A stretch of DNA of 64,000 nucleotides from DATENM01 sp045807725 (GCA_045807725.1 JBJMGV010000068.1:1-64000), one strand, 5' to 3'; positions 8,970 through 17,633 are shown, numbered from the stretch's first letter. The notes: a model not told the origin generated them from the letters alone. Program-made: numbers and translations.

Positions 8970-9953
8970 TTATTCGTCGCTTGTCACGCTCGCCAACACG
9001 TCACGCGCCAGCCGTTGCTTGTCGTCCAGCGTCGTCATCACGGTGTCGGTGACGACGACGCGCGGGCCGAGCGATTCGATTTGTGGGCGCAAGGCCGCGT
9101 CGCTGGCGTCGAGCACAAAGACGTTGCAGAAATCCCTGTACATCGCGGCGACGGCGTGGGCCGACGATTCGTGGCCGAGGTCGCGCAGCATATCCGCCGC
9201 CGGCCCTTTCAGCGCGCGCCCCGCGATGATAGGCGTGATGGCAATGACCGTTGCCTGCGTTGCTCTCAACTCATCACGCACACCAGGCACGGCCAGGATC
9301 GGGCCGATGCTGATGAAGGGATTGCTCGGACAGATGACGATAACATCGGCTCCGCTTATAGCATCGAGCACGCCGGGCGCAGGTTGCGCGGTTTCGATAT
9401 TGTCGAAGCGCAGCGCCTTGACGCGCGGCTCGGCGCGGCGTCCGACGAAGTATTGCTGAAAGTGCATCTCGCCTTCGTCGGTGACAACGCGCGTCGGCGT
9501 GTAAGCATCAGTCATCGGCAGAATCGTTGAGCGGACGCCGAGCGCGCGGCGTACGTCATCGGTCACTTCGCTGAGCGTGCGCCCCTGTCGCAATCGATCC
9601 GTGCGGTAGATGTGCGTCGCCAGGTCGCGGTCGCCGAGATTGAACCAGCGCGGCTCGCCGTAGCGCCCCATCCAGTCCAGGCATTGAAAGGTGTCGCCGC
9701 CAATTCCCCACCCTGTCGCTTCATTGATGACGCCCGCGAGCGTGTAGGTCACGGTGTCAATGTCGGGCGAGATGCGCAAGCCATAAAGCTCGATGTCGTC
9801 GCCCGTGTTCGCAATAATCGTGACGGCTTCGGCGGGCATTACACCTTGCAGGCCGAGCAGGAATTTTGCCGCACCAACACCTCCCGCCAAAGCTGTAAGC
9901 TTTGGCAGGGGCCGGGAATCAGGGGCCGGGGGCCGGTCAGAAGAGTTATCCAT
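8970..9953 (-). CDS. cofD: 2-phospho-L-lactate transferase
   Basis: Transfers the (dehydro)phospholactyl group to FO, giving F420-0. The 327-residue product carries the CofD signature: LTALAGGVGAAKFLLGL, IIANTGDD, SPDIDTVTYTLAG, GWGIGGDTF, FNLGDRDLATH and CPSNPFISIGPI. The first ~18 residues (DRPPAPDSRPLP) are encoded by one arm of a GGGGCCGGG repeat hairpin, ahead of the conserved core, which looks like a start gained by repeat insertion. The gene is cotranscribed with cofC. FO synthase (cofG/cofH or fbiC) is not in this window. Confidence 0.94.
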   Translation of the reverse strand: MDNSSDRPPAPDSRPLPKLTALAGGVGAAKFLLGLQGVMPAEAVTIIANTGDDIELYGLRISPDIDTVTYTLAGVINEATGWGIGGDTFQCLDWMGRYGEPRWFNLGDRDLATHIYRTDRLRQGRTLSEVTDDVRRALGVRSTILPMTDAYTPTRVVTDEGEMHFQQYFVGRRAEPRVKALRFDNIETAQPAPGVLDAISGADVIVICPSNPFISIGPILAVPGVRDELRATQATVIAITPIIAGRALKGPAADMLRDLGHESSAHAVAAMYRDFCNVFVLDASDAALRPQIESLGPRVVVTDTVMTTLDDKQRLARDVLASVTSDE

Positions 9954-10025
9954 TCCTGTCTTTCCGTGTTATTGAATGTCGAGCAACTGATACTCTCAAA
10001 AATCAACCCGGCCCCCGGCCCCTAC
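9905..10025. repeat. Inverted repeat (GGGGCCGGG family)
   Basis: The left arm (9905-9937) contains AGGGGCCGGGAATC and AGGGGCCGGGGGCCGG; the right arm (10010-10025) is the complement CCGGCCCCCGGCCCCT. The arms flank the cofD start codon, and the left arm is translated as the CofD N-terminus. Confidence 0.65.
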
Positions 10026-10700
10026 TCACATTCCCATCACGCGATAGCAGGCCGACTTGATCTTGTAGCGACGATTGATGCCGATGGCCAGCACCGTCAT
10101 ACGTTCGATGGCGCGGGCGCTGTAGAGCGGGCCCGCATCAATGGGCCGCAAGCCTTCGATGAATGGGATAGCTTCGATCACCCGCGCGCGGGCTTCTTTT
10201 TCATTGCTCGCTACAAAGACATCGCAATCGAGTTTCTCGTGCGGCTCCGCCAGCAGATGGGCCGGCTCGGTCTTGAAGGCCGCGACCAGCGGGATCGATT
10301 CAGGCAATCGCGCGCGCAGGTGTTCGCTGGCCGAGCCTTCGGGCAACTCGACATAACGCACGCCGACGCCTTTTTCAAACGACACCGGCACTGTAATATC
10401 GATAACAATCGCGTCCGGTCGCAAGTCCGCCGCGAGCGACTCTAACGTCGCCGCCGCGTGCTCGAAGGGAACCGTCAGCAGCGCGAAGTCAGCGTCGCTG
10501 ACGACTTCGCTGTTTTCGCCGTAGCCGATTGGGTTAGTCGTCACAAACGGGTTCAACTCGTCGGCAGCGGCCTTGGCGCGCTCAACGGTGCGCGAGCCGA
10601 TGCGTACGCGCGCACCGGCCATCGCCCAGCGCAAAGCCAGCCCGCGTCCCTCTTCGCCTGTGCCGCCGATCACGCCGATCTTTAATTCGTTAATGTTCAT
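10026..10700 (-). CDS. npdG: F420:NADP+ oxidoreductase (NADPH-dependent F420 reductase)
   Basis: Transfers hydride between NADPH and coenzyme F420. The 224-residue product starts KIGVIGGTGEEGRGLALRW, a Rossmann motif with the doubled glycine region of the Fno/NpdG family. IGSR follows (Arg and Ser contact the NADP 2'-phosphate). CDVFVASNEKEA, LRPIDAGPL and the C-terminal INRRYK complete the signature. It is the first gene of the F420 run; the gap to cofD is 72 bp. Its presence next to cofCDE implies the cell both makes and reduces F420. F420-dependent target enzymes were not recognised here. Confidence 0.93.
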   Translation of the reverse strand: MNINELKIGVIGGTGEEGRGLALRWAMAGARVRIGSRTVERAKAAADELNPFVTTNPIGYGENSEVVSDADFALLTVPFEHAAATLESLAADLRPDAIVIDITVPVSFEKGVGVRYVELPEGSASEHLRARLPESIPLVAAFKTEPAHLLAEPHEKLDCDVFVASNEKEARARVIEAIPFIEGLRPIDAGPLYSARAIERMTVLAIGINRRYKIKSACYRVMGM

Positions 10701-10741
10701 CCTCGCCTCGCTTACTTGTAGTAGCCATCAGGTTGCCAGAG

Positions 10742-10840
10742 GTGAGTGACAAGTGACAAGTGACGAGTGACAAGAAGAACGGCTTGAGTATAGCTTCGTG
10801 AAGCCGGTCTCACATCGTCTTGTCACTCGTCACTTGTCAC
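10742..10840. repeat. Inverted heptamer-repeat hairpin (GTGACAA family)
   Basis: The left arm (10742-10774) is GTGACAA/GTGACGA in 7-bp steps; the right arm (10819-10840) is the complement. The same motif recurs at 16857-16870 and 49301-49440. Confidence 0.75.
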
Positions 10841-10855
10841 GGCTTTGGTGTGGTT

Positions 10856-10891
10856 GGAAAAAAAATCGGCGCAAGACGGCATTCTTGCGCC
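10856..10891 (-). terminator. Rho-independent terminator, minus strand
   Basis: An 8-bp stem (GGCGCAAG at 10868-10875, CTTGCGCC at 10884-10891) is followed on the minus strand by a run of eight T (the A run at 10858-10865). It would stop transcripts coming from the receiver gene at 11249-11611. Confidence 0.6.
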
Positions 10892-11248
10892 GGTATGCAA
10901 CGAGCAGAATTAGTGGAGAAGCGATACCGAGTATCGCCGAACGAGGGAACAAAAAGTAATAATGGCTATGTTGCGGGGCACGACGCGCGGTCGCGCCACC
11001 GGCTTAAATATCAAAGTCCCAGATCACTCCCGAACAAATGCCTGAGCGGTTCATTAATTCAATCTCCTTTCAATCACGCACCTGTGACTATACAAACCCG
11101 GTGCCAGCCGCGCCGTGCGGCGGCCTGAAGTGATTAACTGAGAGAATAAGAAAAACTTAGACAACGCGGAGCGGCGCGCGGCAATTCCCCGACGCGCCCG
11201 TATCGGTCAGCTTGCATTGACGGTTTCAGTCAGTTTGACCGCGCTGGA
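10892..11248. other. Intergenic region without recognised content
   Basis: About 360 bp downstream of the receiver gene. I see no gene signature, repeat family or regulatory motif that I can name. Confidence 0.4.
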
Positions 11249-11611
11249 TCAGGTGATGAGATCTTTAATCATCGGCAGGAATTCAGACATGCGCACGGGC
11301 TTGCGGGCGCAGGCCGACGCGCCGGCGTCGAGCGCCGCGTTCATAGTCGTCTCGCCGAAGGCCGTGATCGCAAGGATGGGCAACCCAGCCGTCTCTTCTT
11401 TCAATCGGATGCTGCGCGTCAGCTCAATGCCGTTCAGACAGGGCATGCTGATGTCGGTAATGATAAGGTCGGGCCGCTGATCGAAGACGACGGCCAGCGC
11501 CCCCTCACCGTCAGCGGCAGTGATGACTTCATAGCCCTCGCCTTTCAAAATCAGCGAAAGCATATAGCGCGTGTCGAAATCGTCTTCGACGACGAGAATG
11601 CGTTTCGACAT
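11249..11611 (-). CDS. Single-domain response regulator (CheY-like receiver)
   Basis: A 120-residue stand-alone receiver. The acidic pocket is Glu9/Asp10/Asp11 (VVEDDFD), the phospho-acceptor is Asp53 (ITDISMP), the switch Thr83 is in AITAFGE, and the conserved Lys104 is in ARKPV. No output domain follows, so it probably relays phosphate or binds a partner. No cognate kinase is adjacent; the closest hybrid kinase is at 47178. Confident family call, unknown pathway. Confidence 0.93.
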   Translation of the reverse strand: MSKRILVVEDDFDTRYMLSLILKGEGYEVITAADGEGALAVVFDQRPDLIITDISMPCLNGIELTRSIRLKEETAGLPILAITAFGETTMNAALDAGASACARKPVRMSEFLPMIKDLIT

Positions 11612-11765
11612 GGCCCCCCCTTCCCCTTTGCGCGAAGTGGCAAAAAGTCTAACACCCGCCGTTCGGAAATGAAAGAGACGGCTTGGCCCGCCTTCAGCAT
11701 CGCCGCTTTTTGGCGGAATAGTGTGTTAAAATCGGCAGCGCAAATTGAATGAAGGAGAGTTGAAG

Positions 11766-12395
11766 ATGAGCCTTCCGCAACGGCAGCCGTTATTCGCGCC
11801 GGATGACTATTTGGCGTTCGAGCGCGACGCAGAAGAAAGACACGAGTGGCTCGACGGCCTGATCTACGACATGGCCGGCGAGAGTCCTGAACACAGCACA
11901 ATCTGTGTGAATGTCATCACCACCTTAAACACTCAGCTAAAGGGCAAAGATTGCAGAGTCTTTTCGCCCAATATGAAAGTCTATTGCCGGTTGAAGAGGG
12001 ATTCGTCGCTGAAAGGATTATTCGCCTATCCTGATCTGACGGTGGTTTGTGGCCAGCCGCTTTTTCACGATAAGCACAAAGACGTGCTCATCAACCCGCG
12101 CGTCATCGTTGAAGTGTTGTCGAATTCGACCGAGCGTTATGATCGCAGCGAGAAGTTTGTGCGCTACCGGCAGAACGAGTCGCTGACGGATTACGTGCTG
12201 GTTTCGCAATTCACGCCCAACATCGAACTCTTCTCGCTACAGGCGGACGGGCGCTGGCTCTATTCGTTTGAAATGTCGCTCGCGGGCCGCCTTGCCATTC
12301 CCTCAATCGAATGTGAATTGCCGCTCGCCGACGTTTACGACCGCATCGAATTCCCCGCCCCTGAAGAACCCGAAAGCCCGGTGACGACCGAGTGA
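11766..12395 (+). CDS. Uma2-family putative restriction endonuclease (DUF820)
   Basis: A 209-residue member of the Uma2/DUF820 family, which has a PD-(D/E)XK nuclease fold and is common in cyanobacteria and Acidobacteria; the biological role is not established. The candidate catalytic residues are Asp90 (FAYPDLTVV), Glu116 (VIVEVLSNST) and Lys130 (YDRSEK). The ATG at 11766 follows GAAGGAGAG; a TTG six codons earlier is less likely. It is monocistronic, divergent from the receiver gene. A second family member lies at 27061-27630. Confidence 0.9.
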   Translation: MSLPQRQPLFAPDDYLAFERDAEERHEWLDGLIYDMAGESPEHSTICVNVITTLNTQLKGKDCRVFSPNMKVYCRLKRDSSLKGLFAYPDLTVVCGQPLFHDKHKDVLINPRVIVEVLSNSTERYDRSEKFVRYRQNESLTDYVLVSQFTPNIELFSLQADGRWLYSFEMSLAGRLAIPSIECELPLADVYDRIEFPAPEEPESPVTTE

Positions 12396-12434
12396 TTCAA
12401 GGCAAGGCAATCGCCCGTTGCTTAATTCCGTCGA

Positions 12435-13646
12435 TTACTCGATCAACAAATCAACGACAACCGGATCGTGATCCGACAACGGTTGTCCTCTATCGGTCAG
12501 GCCGGCGAAGGTCTGCGGGTCAACGCTCGTTACGCCGGTTGCCTCATCAATCTTCTCGCCGGCGCGCAGGGCGCGCAGACCACGCGCCGCCAGCCAGTCG
12601 AGCCGTAGTTCAAGCGTCAAGCCTTCGGGACCTATGCGCCGCTTGATCCACCAGCGCAGCGGCAGCGGCAAGCTTCTCGAATCATCAAGCGCCGATACCA
12701 CAGAGCGCGCCGTTGAGCGCCCATCATTACAACCATTGATGTCATAGCCGAAGCGCGCGAACTCGCCGATGGCCGGTTCTTTCAAGATAGGCCGGGCCAA
12801 CCGTCGCGCCATCCGCTGACGACGACTGCCGAGTATCAGCGCGGTGTTCTTCATCGCGCGTAGCCGCGTGCCGCGCGCGAAGGTATGTGTGTTGAGGTCG
12901 CCGCCTAGGATGACGCGGCGGTTCAGGCCGCGCGTAGCGACGTGCGCGTCTACGGCTTCAAGCATTGCGCGCATCTGGCGGGCGCGACAGCGCGGCGTGT
13001 TGACGACATCCAGGTGCGTGGTTGCGGCAGTGAAGCGCGCGCCTCCGACTTCCAGGTCCGTGAGAATGCCGATGCGCCCACCGAGCCGGCGCTCGGCGCT
13101 CTCAAAATTATTTTCGCAGCGCGGCAGGCGAACGACGTGCGGCTCAAGGAAAGCGTGCCGCGTCAGTATCGCGTTGCCGTGCAGCGCGGCGGTGTTTGCG
13201 CCCGGCAAACGCTGCTCGTCGCCCGCGCCTTTGGTCATCTCAAGATACTCGACGCCATAAATAGCGTGCGCCGACAAGCCCTGGCTCAGCGCGAGCGCGA
13301 CGTTGCGATTGCCCGAACGCACCATGCCGTCATCAAGCTCGTTCAACAACAGCAGGTCGGCATATCGAATCACCGGATGATGATTCAACACGTCGAGGAT
13401 TCCCTCGAATTGTGTGCCGCGCTCGATATTCCACATCACGACGCGCAGGAAAGAGGCGAGACGCGGCGTCGCCGCTGTCGCGCGGTAGATGCGCGGCTCG
13501 TCGAGCAGGCGTTTGAATTCATCGCGGTGGCTTTGATAGAACAGCGAGCGGCGCAGCTCGGCGAACGTCTCGAAGCGGAGCAGTTCGTTGACGAGGTGTT
13601 GATTGCGGGATTGGATGGTCGGCTCGGCGTCTTCGGTTGCGGTCAT
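12435..13646 (-). CDS. Endonuclease/exonuclease/phosphatase (EEP) superfamily protein
   Basis: A ~403-residue EEP-fold hydrolase with the family motifs in order: VVMWNIERG (metal-binding Asn/Glu), LLLLNELDDG, TTHLDVVNT, ILGGDLNTHTF and the C-terminal LSDHDPVVV (catalytic His-Asp pair). EEP enzymes cleave phosphodiesters in DNA, RNA or lipids; the substrate here is unknown. An upstream in-frame start at 13856 would overlap the divergent gene at 13841 and adds a low-complexity Arg-rich stretch, so I take the internal ATG at 13646. No signal peptide is seen. Confidence 0.8.
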   Translation of the reverse strand: MTATEDAEPTIQSRNQHLVNELLRFETFAELRRSLFYQSHRDEFKRLLDEPRIYRATAATPRLASFLRVVMWNIERGTQFEGILDVLNHHPVIRYADLLLLNELDDGMVRSGNRNVALALSQGLSAHAIYGVEYLEMTKGAGDEQRLPGANTAALHGNAILTRHAFLEPHVVRLPRCENNFESAERRLGGRIGILTDLEVGGARFTAATTHLDVVNTPRCRARQMRAMLEAVDAHVATRGLNRRVILGGDLNTHTFARGTRLRAMKNTALILGSRRQRMARRLARPILKEPAIGEFARFGYDINGCNDGRSTARSVVSALDDSRSLPLPLRWWIKRRIGPEGLTLELRLDWLAARGLRALRAGEKIDEATGVTSVDPQTFAGLTDRGQPLSDHDPVVVDLLIE

Positions 13647-13840
13647 CGTGGTCGGCGTCGTCCCCTGTTCGTCATCGATCAATGGCTGAGCAGACAACCT
13701 AGCACGAACCGTGCGGCGATGACCACTCGACGAAGCAACCGGATCGCAGAAGCGAGACTCTAAGGGCCTGCGCGTTCGATTCGTTTTTGGTATGCTCTGA
13801 CGCACAACGTCAGTAATGGATTCGGAGAGGAGAAGGTCGC

Positions 13841-14488
13841 ATGGCGGACTATGCACTGACGCCGGTTGCCAGGGAGCGTTCCAGACAGATCGAATTTTAT
13901 GTGTTCAGCGTCGTCGGTTTCGCGCTGAAATCCTATTTGCTCGTGCGCCTGCCGTATCGCCCGTGGTACGTCAACTTGGCGCTGACCCTGCCGCTGTTGC
14001 TGCTCATCTATTGCTTCTTTCGTTTCCGGCAAAACATCGTCATCCCGCTCGGCGTCATCGCCTGTCTGGCAATAGCCATCGGGCTTGATGTGATCGGCAA
14101 CCTCTTCCAGCTTTATGGTCAGCCGTTCGGGCCGCTGCCGGACTACGACATCTTCACGCACTTCCTCGGCTCAGGCTTTTCGCTGGTGCCGGTGATGTGG
14201 CTGCTGCGAGCGACGACGCGGCGTATGGGGATACGCCTGCCGCAAAGCATGGTGGGATTCTTTGCGACGACCATCACCTTCAGCCTCTGCGCGTGGTACG
14301 AAATCCTCGAACTGTGGGACGAGTTATTCTTCGTGCATTACAACCCTGAGGAGCGCATACACGGCTCGCACGACACGGCCAGCGACCTGCAATTCGATCT
14401 GGCCGGCATCGTCTGCTTTGCGTTGATCGCTTCGCTCTTCTTCATTCTCAAAGACCGCCGCGAATCGCGCCAGTCACTGGCCGGTTGA
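13841..14488 (+). CDS. DUF2238-family membrane protein
   Basis: A 215-residue integral membrane protein with about five or six hydrophobic helices. The segment PDYDIFTHFLGSGFSL, then CAWYEILELWDEL, and SHDTASDLQFDLAG match the conserved pattern of DUF2238 (YjdF-like) membrane proteins: acidic and His residues around a transmembrane core. The function of the family is unknown. The ATG follows GGAGAAGG-type sequence. It is divergent from the EEP gene. Confidence 0.75.
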   Translation: MADYALTPVARERSRQIEFYVFSVVGFALKSYLLVRLPYRPWYVNLALTLPLLLLIYCFFRFRQNIVIPLGVIACLAIAIGLDVIGNLFQLYGQPFGPLPDYDIFTHFLGSGFSLVPVMWLLRATTRRMGIRLPQSMVGFFATTITFSLCAWYEILELWDELFFVHYNPEERIHGSHDTASDLQFDLAGIVCFALIASLFFILKDRRESRQSLAG

Positions 14489-14919
14489 CGCCACCATTCA
14501 GCGCGACAACACGCGCCGGCGCATTCAGTCAAAATAACCGATCAGCCATCAATCAAGTCAGACTGACAGGCGGGCGAGCCGTTCGCCGCCGTCGCTAATC
14601 CCGCGCCTCATACTCACCGAAAACTTCAAAGGAATCCTCAGAAAACAGCCCTTTTTCACCGATAAAGGGAAGTCGCCGGCCCGCGCCCAGCTTGCTGGCT
14701 CGGTTCGGCGCGGGCGTGGCACATCGGTTGAATCATTGTGTCCGCGCAGAGTTTACATTTGGCCGTTAGGAGAAGTTGAAAAGCCATTAGTCAGGCTTTC
14801 AGACAGACCCGCAGGAAAGAAGCGATGATTCAGGTTTGCGTAACAGATAACAAGATGACCGCCGCACGAACGGCGTCATCCGCGCGCGTCCAAGTGTTTG
14901 TTTGGTCAAGGAGCGCTTT
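14489..14919. other. Leader/promoter region of subtilase gene
   Basis: A 431-bp gap upstream of a secreted protease. It contains no recognisable gene. A weak resemblance to a sigma-54 promoter (TGGCAC at 14717-14722, TTG at 14728) is not convincing. The Shine-Dalgarno AAGGAG lies at 14908-14913. Confidence 0.4.
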
Positions 14920-16854
14920 ATGCGATTGAATAAGTTCCTCACAAAATGCTGCATCATGTTGATGACTGCCGTGCTCGTCCTGGCGACGATGATGGTAGCG
15001 CCACGGATGCAGCCCCCCGTTGCGGCGCAGTCGAGTGGCACGACGCCGCCGCAGAGTCTCCGTCCCGCCTCGAAGCTCTCTGATGATTTGCAGAAGCGCG
15101 TCGGGCAGATGCCGCCGAACGCCGAAGTCGCAGTCATCCTGCAATCCAACGGCAAGCCGTCGAAGACGCTACAGGACGTGCTGAAGCGACAGGGCGGCAA
15201 GATCAAACGACTCTTCACCAACTTCAACACCGTCAGCTTCAGTATGCCGGCGGCGGCGCTCGCGGCGCTGACGACGCGCGACGACGTTACGCATATCTCG
15301 CTCGACCGCACGACACAGGTCTCCGGCCACGTCGAAGAAGCCACCGGCACGGATCAAGTCCGCAGCTACGCCGCCTCGCCGACCGGCCAGCTCGACGGCA
15401 CAGGCATCGGCATCGCCATTCTCGATTCCGGCATTTATCAAGCTCATCATGAATTCCTCGATGCCGCCGGCAACAGCCGCATCATCGCCAACGTAGACTT
15501 CACCGGCGAAGGGCGCACCGACGATCTCTACGGTCACGGCACGCACGTCGCCAGTCTGGCGGCAGGCAATAGCCACGTCGCCGACGGCGCTTACGAAGGA
15601 CTTGCGCCGAACGCCAGAATCATCAACGTGCGCGTCCTCGATTCGCTGGGGCGCGGCTCGATGTCGGCGACCATCGCCGGTATCGACTGGTGCATCACCA
15701 ACAAAGCGACGTACAACATCCGCGTGATGAATCTCAGCCTCGGCACAGTCGCCGTTGAATCGTACCGCGACGACCCGCTGTGTCAGGCCGTGCGCCGCGC
15801 CGTTGACGCCGGCATCACCGTTTGCGCCGCCGCCGGCAACCTCGGCAAAGACGATCAAGGCAACCGCCTCTATGGCACGATTCACTCGCCGGGCACTGAG
15901 CCGTCGGCGCTCACGGTCGGCGCGATCAACACCTTCGGCACGGCTCAACATACGGACGACGCAGTCGCCAGCTACAGCTCGTGCGGGCCGACGCGCGGTT
16001 TCACGACCGACGCGGCGGGCGTCAAGCATTACGACAACCTCATCAAGCCGGACCTTGTCGCGCCGGGCAATAAGCTGATTGACGCCGAAGCGCCCAACAA
16101 CGCGATGCTGCAAATGAACCCGGCCCTCGACGCCGGCGTTAGCCCGCTGGCCGAGCACGGCATGATGAAGATGAGCGGCACGTCGATGGCGACGCCGGTC
16201 GTAGCCGGCGCGGTCGCATTGCTGCTGCAACGCAACCCTGCGCTCACGCCCAATCTGGTGAAAGCCATCCTCGAATACAGCGCCGACTCGCTGACCGGCG
16301 TGAGCAACATCGTACAGGGCGCGGGCGAATTGAATGTCGAAGGCGCGGTGCGAATGGCCGGGCTGGTGCGAACCGATCTGACCGGCCTGACCAATGACGC
16401 GCCGCTGCTGACCGGGCCGCCGCCCGTACCGCAGACGACGATTGGCGGTCAGGCTTTTCAGTGGAGCAACTGGCTGGTCGAACGTTATGACGTAGTCTTC
16501 GGCCCTGACCTGATGACGCACTATCAAGGGATTTATGGACAGGGCGTGCTGCTGTGCGATGGCGTGCTGATCTCTAACGGCTGCCTGCTTGCGGACGGCA
16601 CACTGCTATCGAACAGCACGCTGCTGAGCGACGGCGTATTGATCGCCGATGGCGGCACGCTTTTGCCTGGCAGCCTGTTGGCTGACGGCGTGTTGCTTAC
16701 TGATGGCGTGCTGATTAGCGACGGCGTGTTGTTGAGCGATTCGATGTTATGCGATTCGCTGCCGGCTTCGGCGCAGTCGGCCTTGGCGCAGTCGGCCCTC
16801 GGCGGCGACCAGACCGCCGCGATGCCGGTCGTGCAAGACCATTCGACGCGCTGA
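14920..16854 (+). CDS. Secreted S8 (subtilisin-like) serine protease with C-terminal GVLLSD repeats
   Basis: A 644-residue exported subtilase. Residues 1-36 form a signal peptide (hydrophobic core LMTAVLVLATMMVA, cut near AAQ). An I9-like propeptide follows (about 65-130), then the S8 catalytic domain with Asp169 (AILDSGI), His206 (LYGHGTHVA) and Ser422 (SGTSMATPVVAG). The last ~100 residues carry a six-residue repeat of the type GVLLSD/GVLISD/GTLLSN, then a short Ala/Ser tail. The ATG at 14920 lies 6 bp after AAGGAG; a TTG six codons earlier is less likely. It sits just left of CRISPR array 1, and a second subtilase lies just right of array 3. Confidence 0.93.
   Translation: MRLNKFLTKCCIMLMTAVLVLATMMVAPRMQPPVAAQSSGTTPPQSLRPASKLSDDLQKRVGQMPPNAEVAVILQSNGKPSKTLQDVLKRQGGKIKRLFTNFNTVSFSMPAAALAALTTRDDVTHISLDRTTQVSGHVEEATGTDQVRSYAASPTGQLDGTGIGIAILDSGIYQAHHEFLDAAGNSRIIANVDFTGEGRTDDLYGHGTHVASLAAGNSHVADGAYEGLAPNARIINVRVLDSLGRGSMSATIAGIDWCITNKATYNIRVMNLSLGTVAVESYRDDPLCQAVRRAVDAGITVCAAAGNLGKDDQGNRLYGTIHSPGTEPSALTVGAINTFGTAQHTDDAVASYSSCGPTRGFTTDAAGVKHYDNLIKPDLVAPGNKLIDAEAPNNAMLQMNPALDAGVSPLAEHGMMKMSGTSMATPVVAGAVALLLQRNPALTPNLVKAILEYSADSLTGVSNIVQGAGELNVEGAVRMAGLVRTDLTGLTNDAPLLTGPPPVPQTTIGGQAFQWSNWLVERYDVVFGPDLMTHYQGIYGQGVLLCDGVLISNGCLLADGTLLSNSTLLSDGVLIADGGTLLPGSLLADGVLLTDGVLISDGVLLSDSMLCDSLPASAQSALAQSALGGDQTAAMPVVQDHSTR
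16530..16760 (+). repeat. Coding repeat: hexapeptide G-V-L-(L/I)-S-D
   Basis: DNA encoding about a dozen degenerate copies of a six-residue unit (GVLLSD, GVLISD, GTLLSN, GSLLAD). The 18-bp units are clearly related (GGCGTGCTGATTAGCGAC type). A regular Gly-hydrophobic-hydrophobic-polar hexad could form a beta-solenoid or a cell-surface attachment module; this is inference. Confidence 0.7.
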
Positions 16855-16886
16855 AGTCGTGACAAGTGACGGGTAAATGTGCGGCG

Positions 16887-16930
16887 ACCGGGACGGTGAG
16901 TGACAAGCTGTTATCATTCACCGTCCCGGT
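16887..16930 (+). terminator. Hairpin downstream of first subtilase
   Basis: A 13-bp perfect stem (ACCGGGACGGTGA at 16887-16899, TCACCGTCCCGGT at 16918-16930) encloses an 18-nt loop with a GTGACAAG motif and is followed by AAGCTTTTAT. It begins about 30 bp after the protease stop codon. Confidence 0.65.
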
Positions 16931-17020
16931 AAGCTTTTATTGAGCGACCCTCCGAGCGTGAACCTCTGTCGTATGCCGATCATCGGGCAGCCATCCTTTC
17001 ATCTCTGCCGTGGCTTTTAG

Positions 17021-17263
17021 ATTGACAGGTGTGAGCAATCGTCATAGAGTAGGCGCGTCCAAAACAGAGTTTGGGCTAACCCTCTGAAAGCTAAAAACAG
17101 GGGGAGGTTAGCCCGAATGAGTTAAGTGTTGAGCTATTTGATAATCGAATAGATCAGGGCTTGATTAAACGATGACCAAGCAGGCCGATTTAGCGGTGAC
17201 AAGCAGGGGTTAGCCCAAATGGGCATTCAACCGACTGAAAACAAAAGCCGCAAAATGGGGTCT
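17021..17263 (+). promoter_or_regulatory. CRISPR leader 1
   Basis: A 243-bp AT-richer sequence immediately before the first repeat of array 1. It is colinear, without gaps and with about 17 mismatches, with the 243 bp before array 2 (20245-20487). The conservation stops abruptly at its left end. It contains the motif GGTTAGCCC three times: as the complement at 17073-17082, then direct at 17106-17114 and 17208-17216. The leader should contain the array promoter and the integration signal. Confidence 0.85.
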
Positions 17264-17589
17264 CTTGGAATCGAAGACGCGATTGATAGCGGATTGAAAC
17301 AGGCAAATCAGCGCGATTAGCGAGAAACCCAGTAACCTTGGAATCGAAGACGCGATTGATAGCGGATTGAAACAGGACGTGATCGGACTGAACCTCATGA
17401 GATCTCTCCTTGGAATCGAAGACGCGATTGATAGCGGATTGAAACTGCGACCCACGGATCAGGTCGGCGATCATGGACTGCCTCTGGAATCGAAGACGCG
17501 ATTGATAGCGGATTGAAATATATCCTCGACGAGGTTGCCGCCGAGGTCGTTGGTGATGCTTGGAATCGAAGACGCGATTGATAGCGGAT
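17264..17589 (+). CRISPR. CRISPR array 1 (5 repeats, 4 spacers)
   Basis: The 37-bp repeat begins CTTGGAATCGAAGACGCG and ends AGCGGATTGAAAC. Repeat starts: 17264, 17337, 17409, 17483 (two mismatches at its left end and a final T) and 17559 (3' end lost after AGCGGAT). Spacers: 17301-17336, 17374-17408, 17446-17482, 17520-17558 (35 to 39 bp). The GAAAC end and orphan Cas6 fit type I or III. Degeneration increases toward the right, so the leader is on the left and transcription is rightward. Confidence 0.97.
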
Positions 17590-17633
17590 CAGTGGTTATT
17601 GAAGGAAAGCGCGTGGCGGGCGAGTGTTGAAAT

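Noticed and set aside
14717..14733. Possible sigma-54 promoter upstream of the first subtilase
   Set aside because: TGGCAC-N5-TTGAA departs from the conserved TTGCA and lies about 190 bp from the start codon; chance match is likely.
15169..16527. Minus-strand ORF of 452 codons opposite the first subtilase
   Set aside because: The subtilase catalytic triad is intact on the plus strand, so this frame is a shadow.
17190..17474. Minus-strand ORF through the CRISPR array with repeated SIRYQSRLRF or NPLSIASSIP
   Set aside because: This is translation of the CRISPR repeat itself, in several frames; the same artefact occurs at 20414-21014 and 22001-22222.
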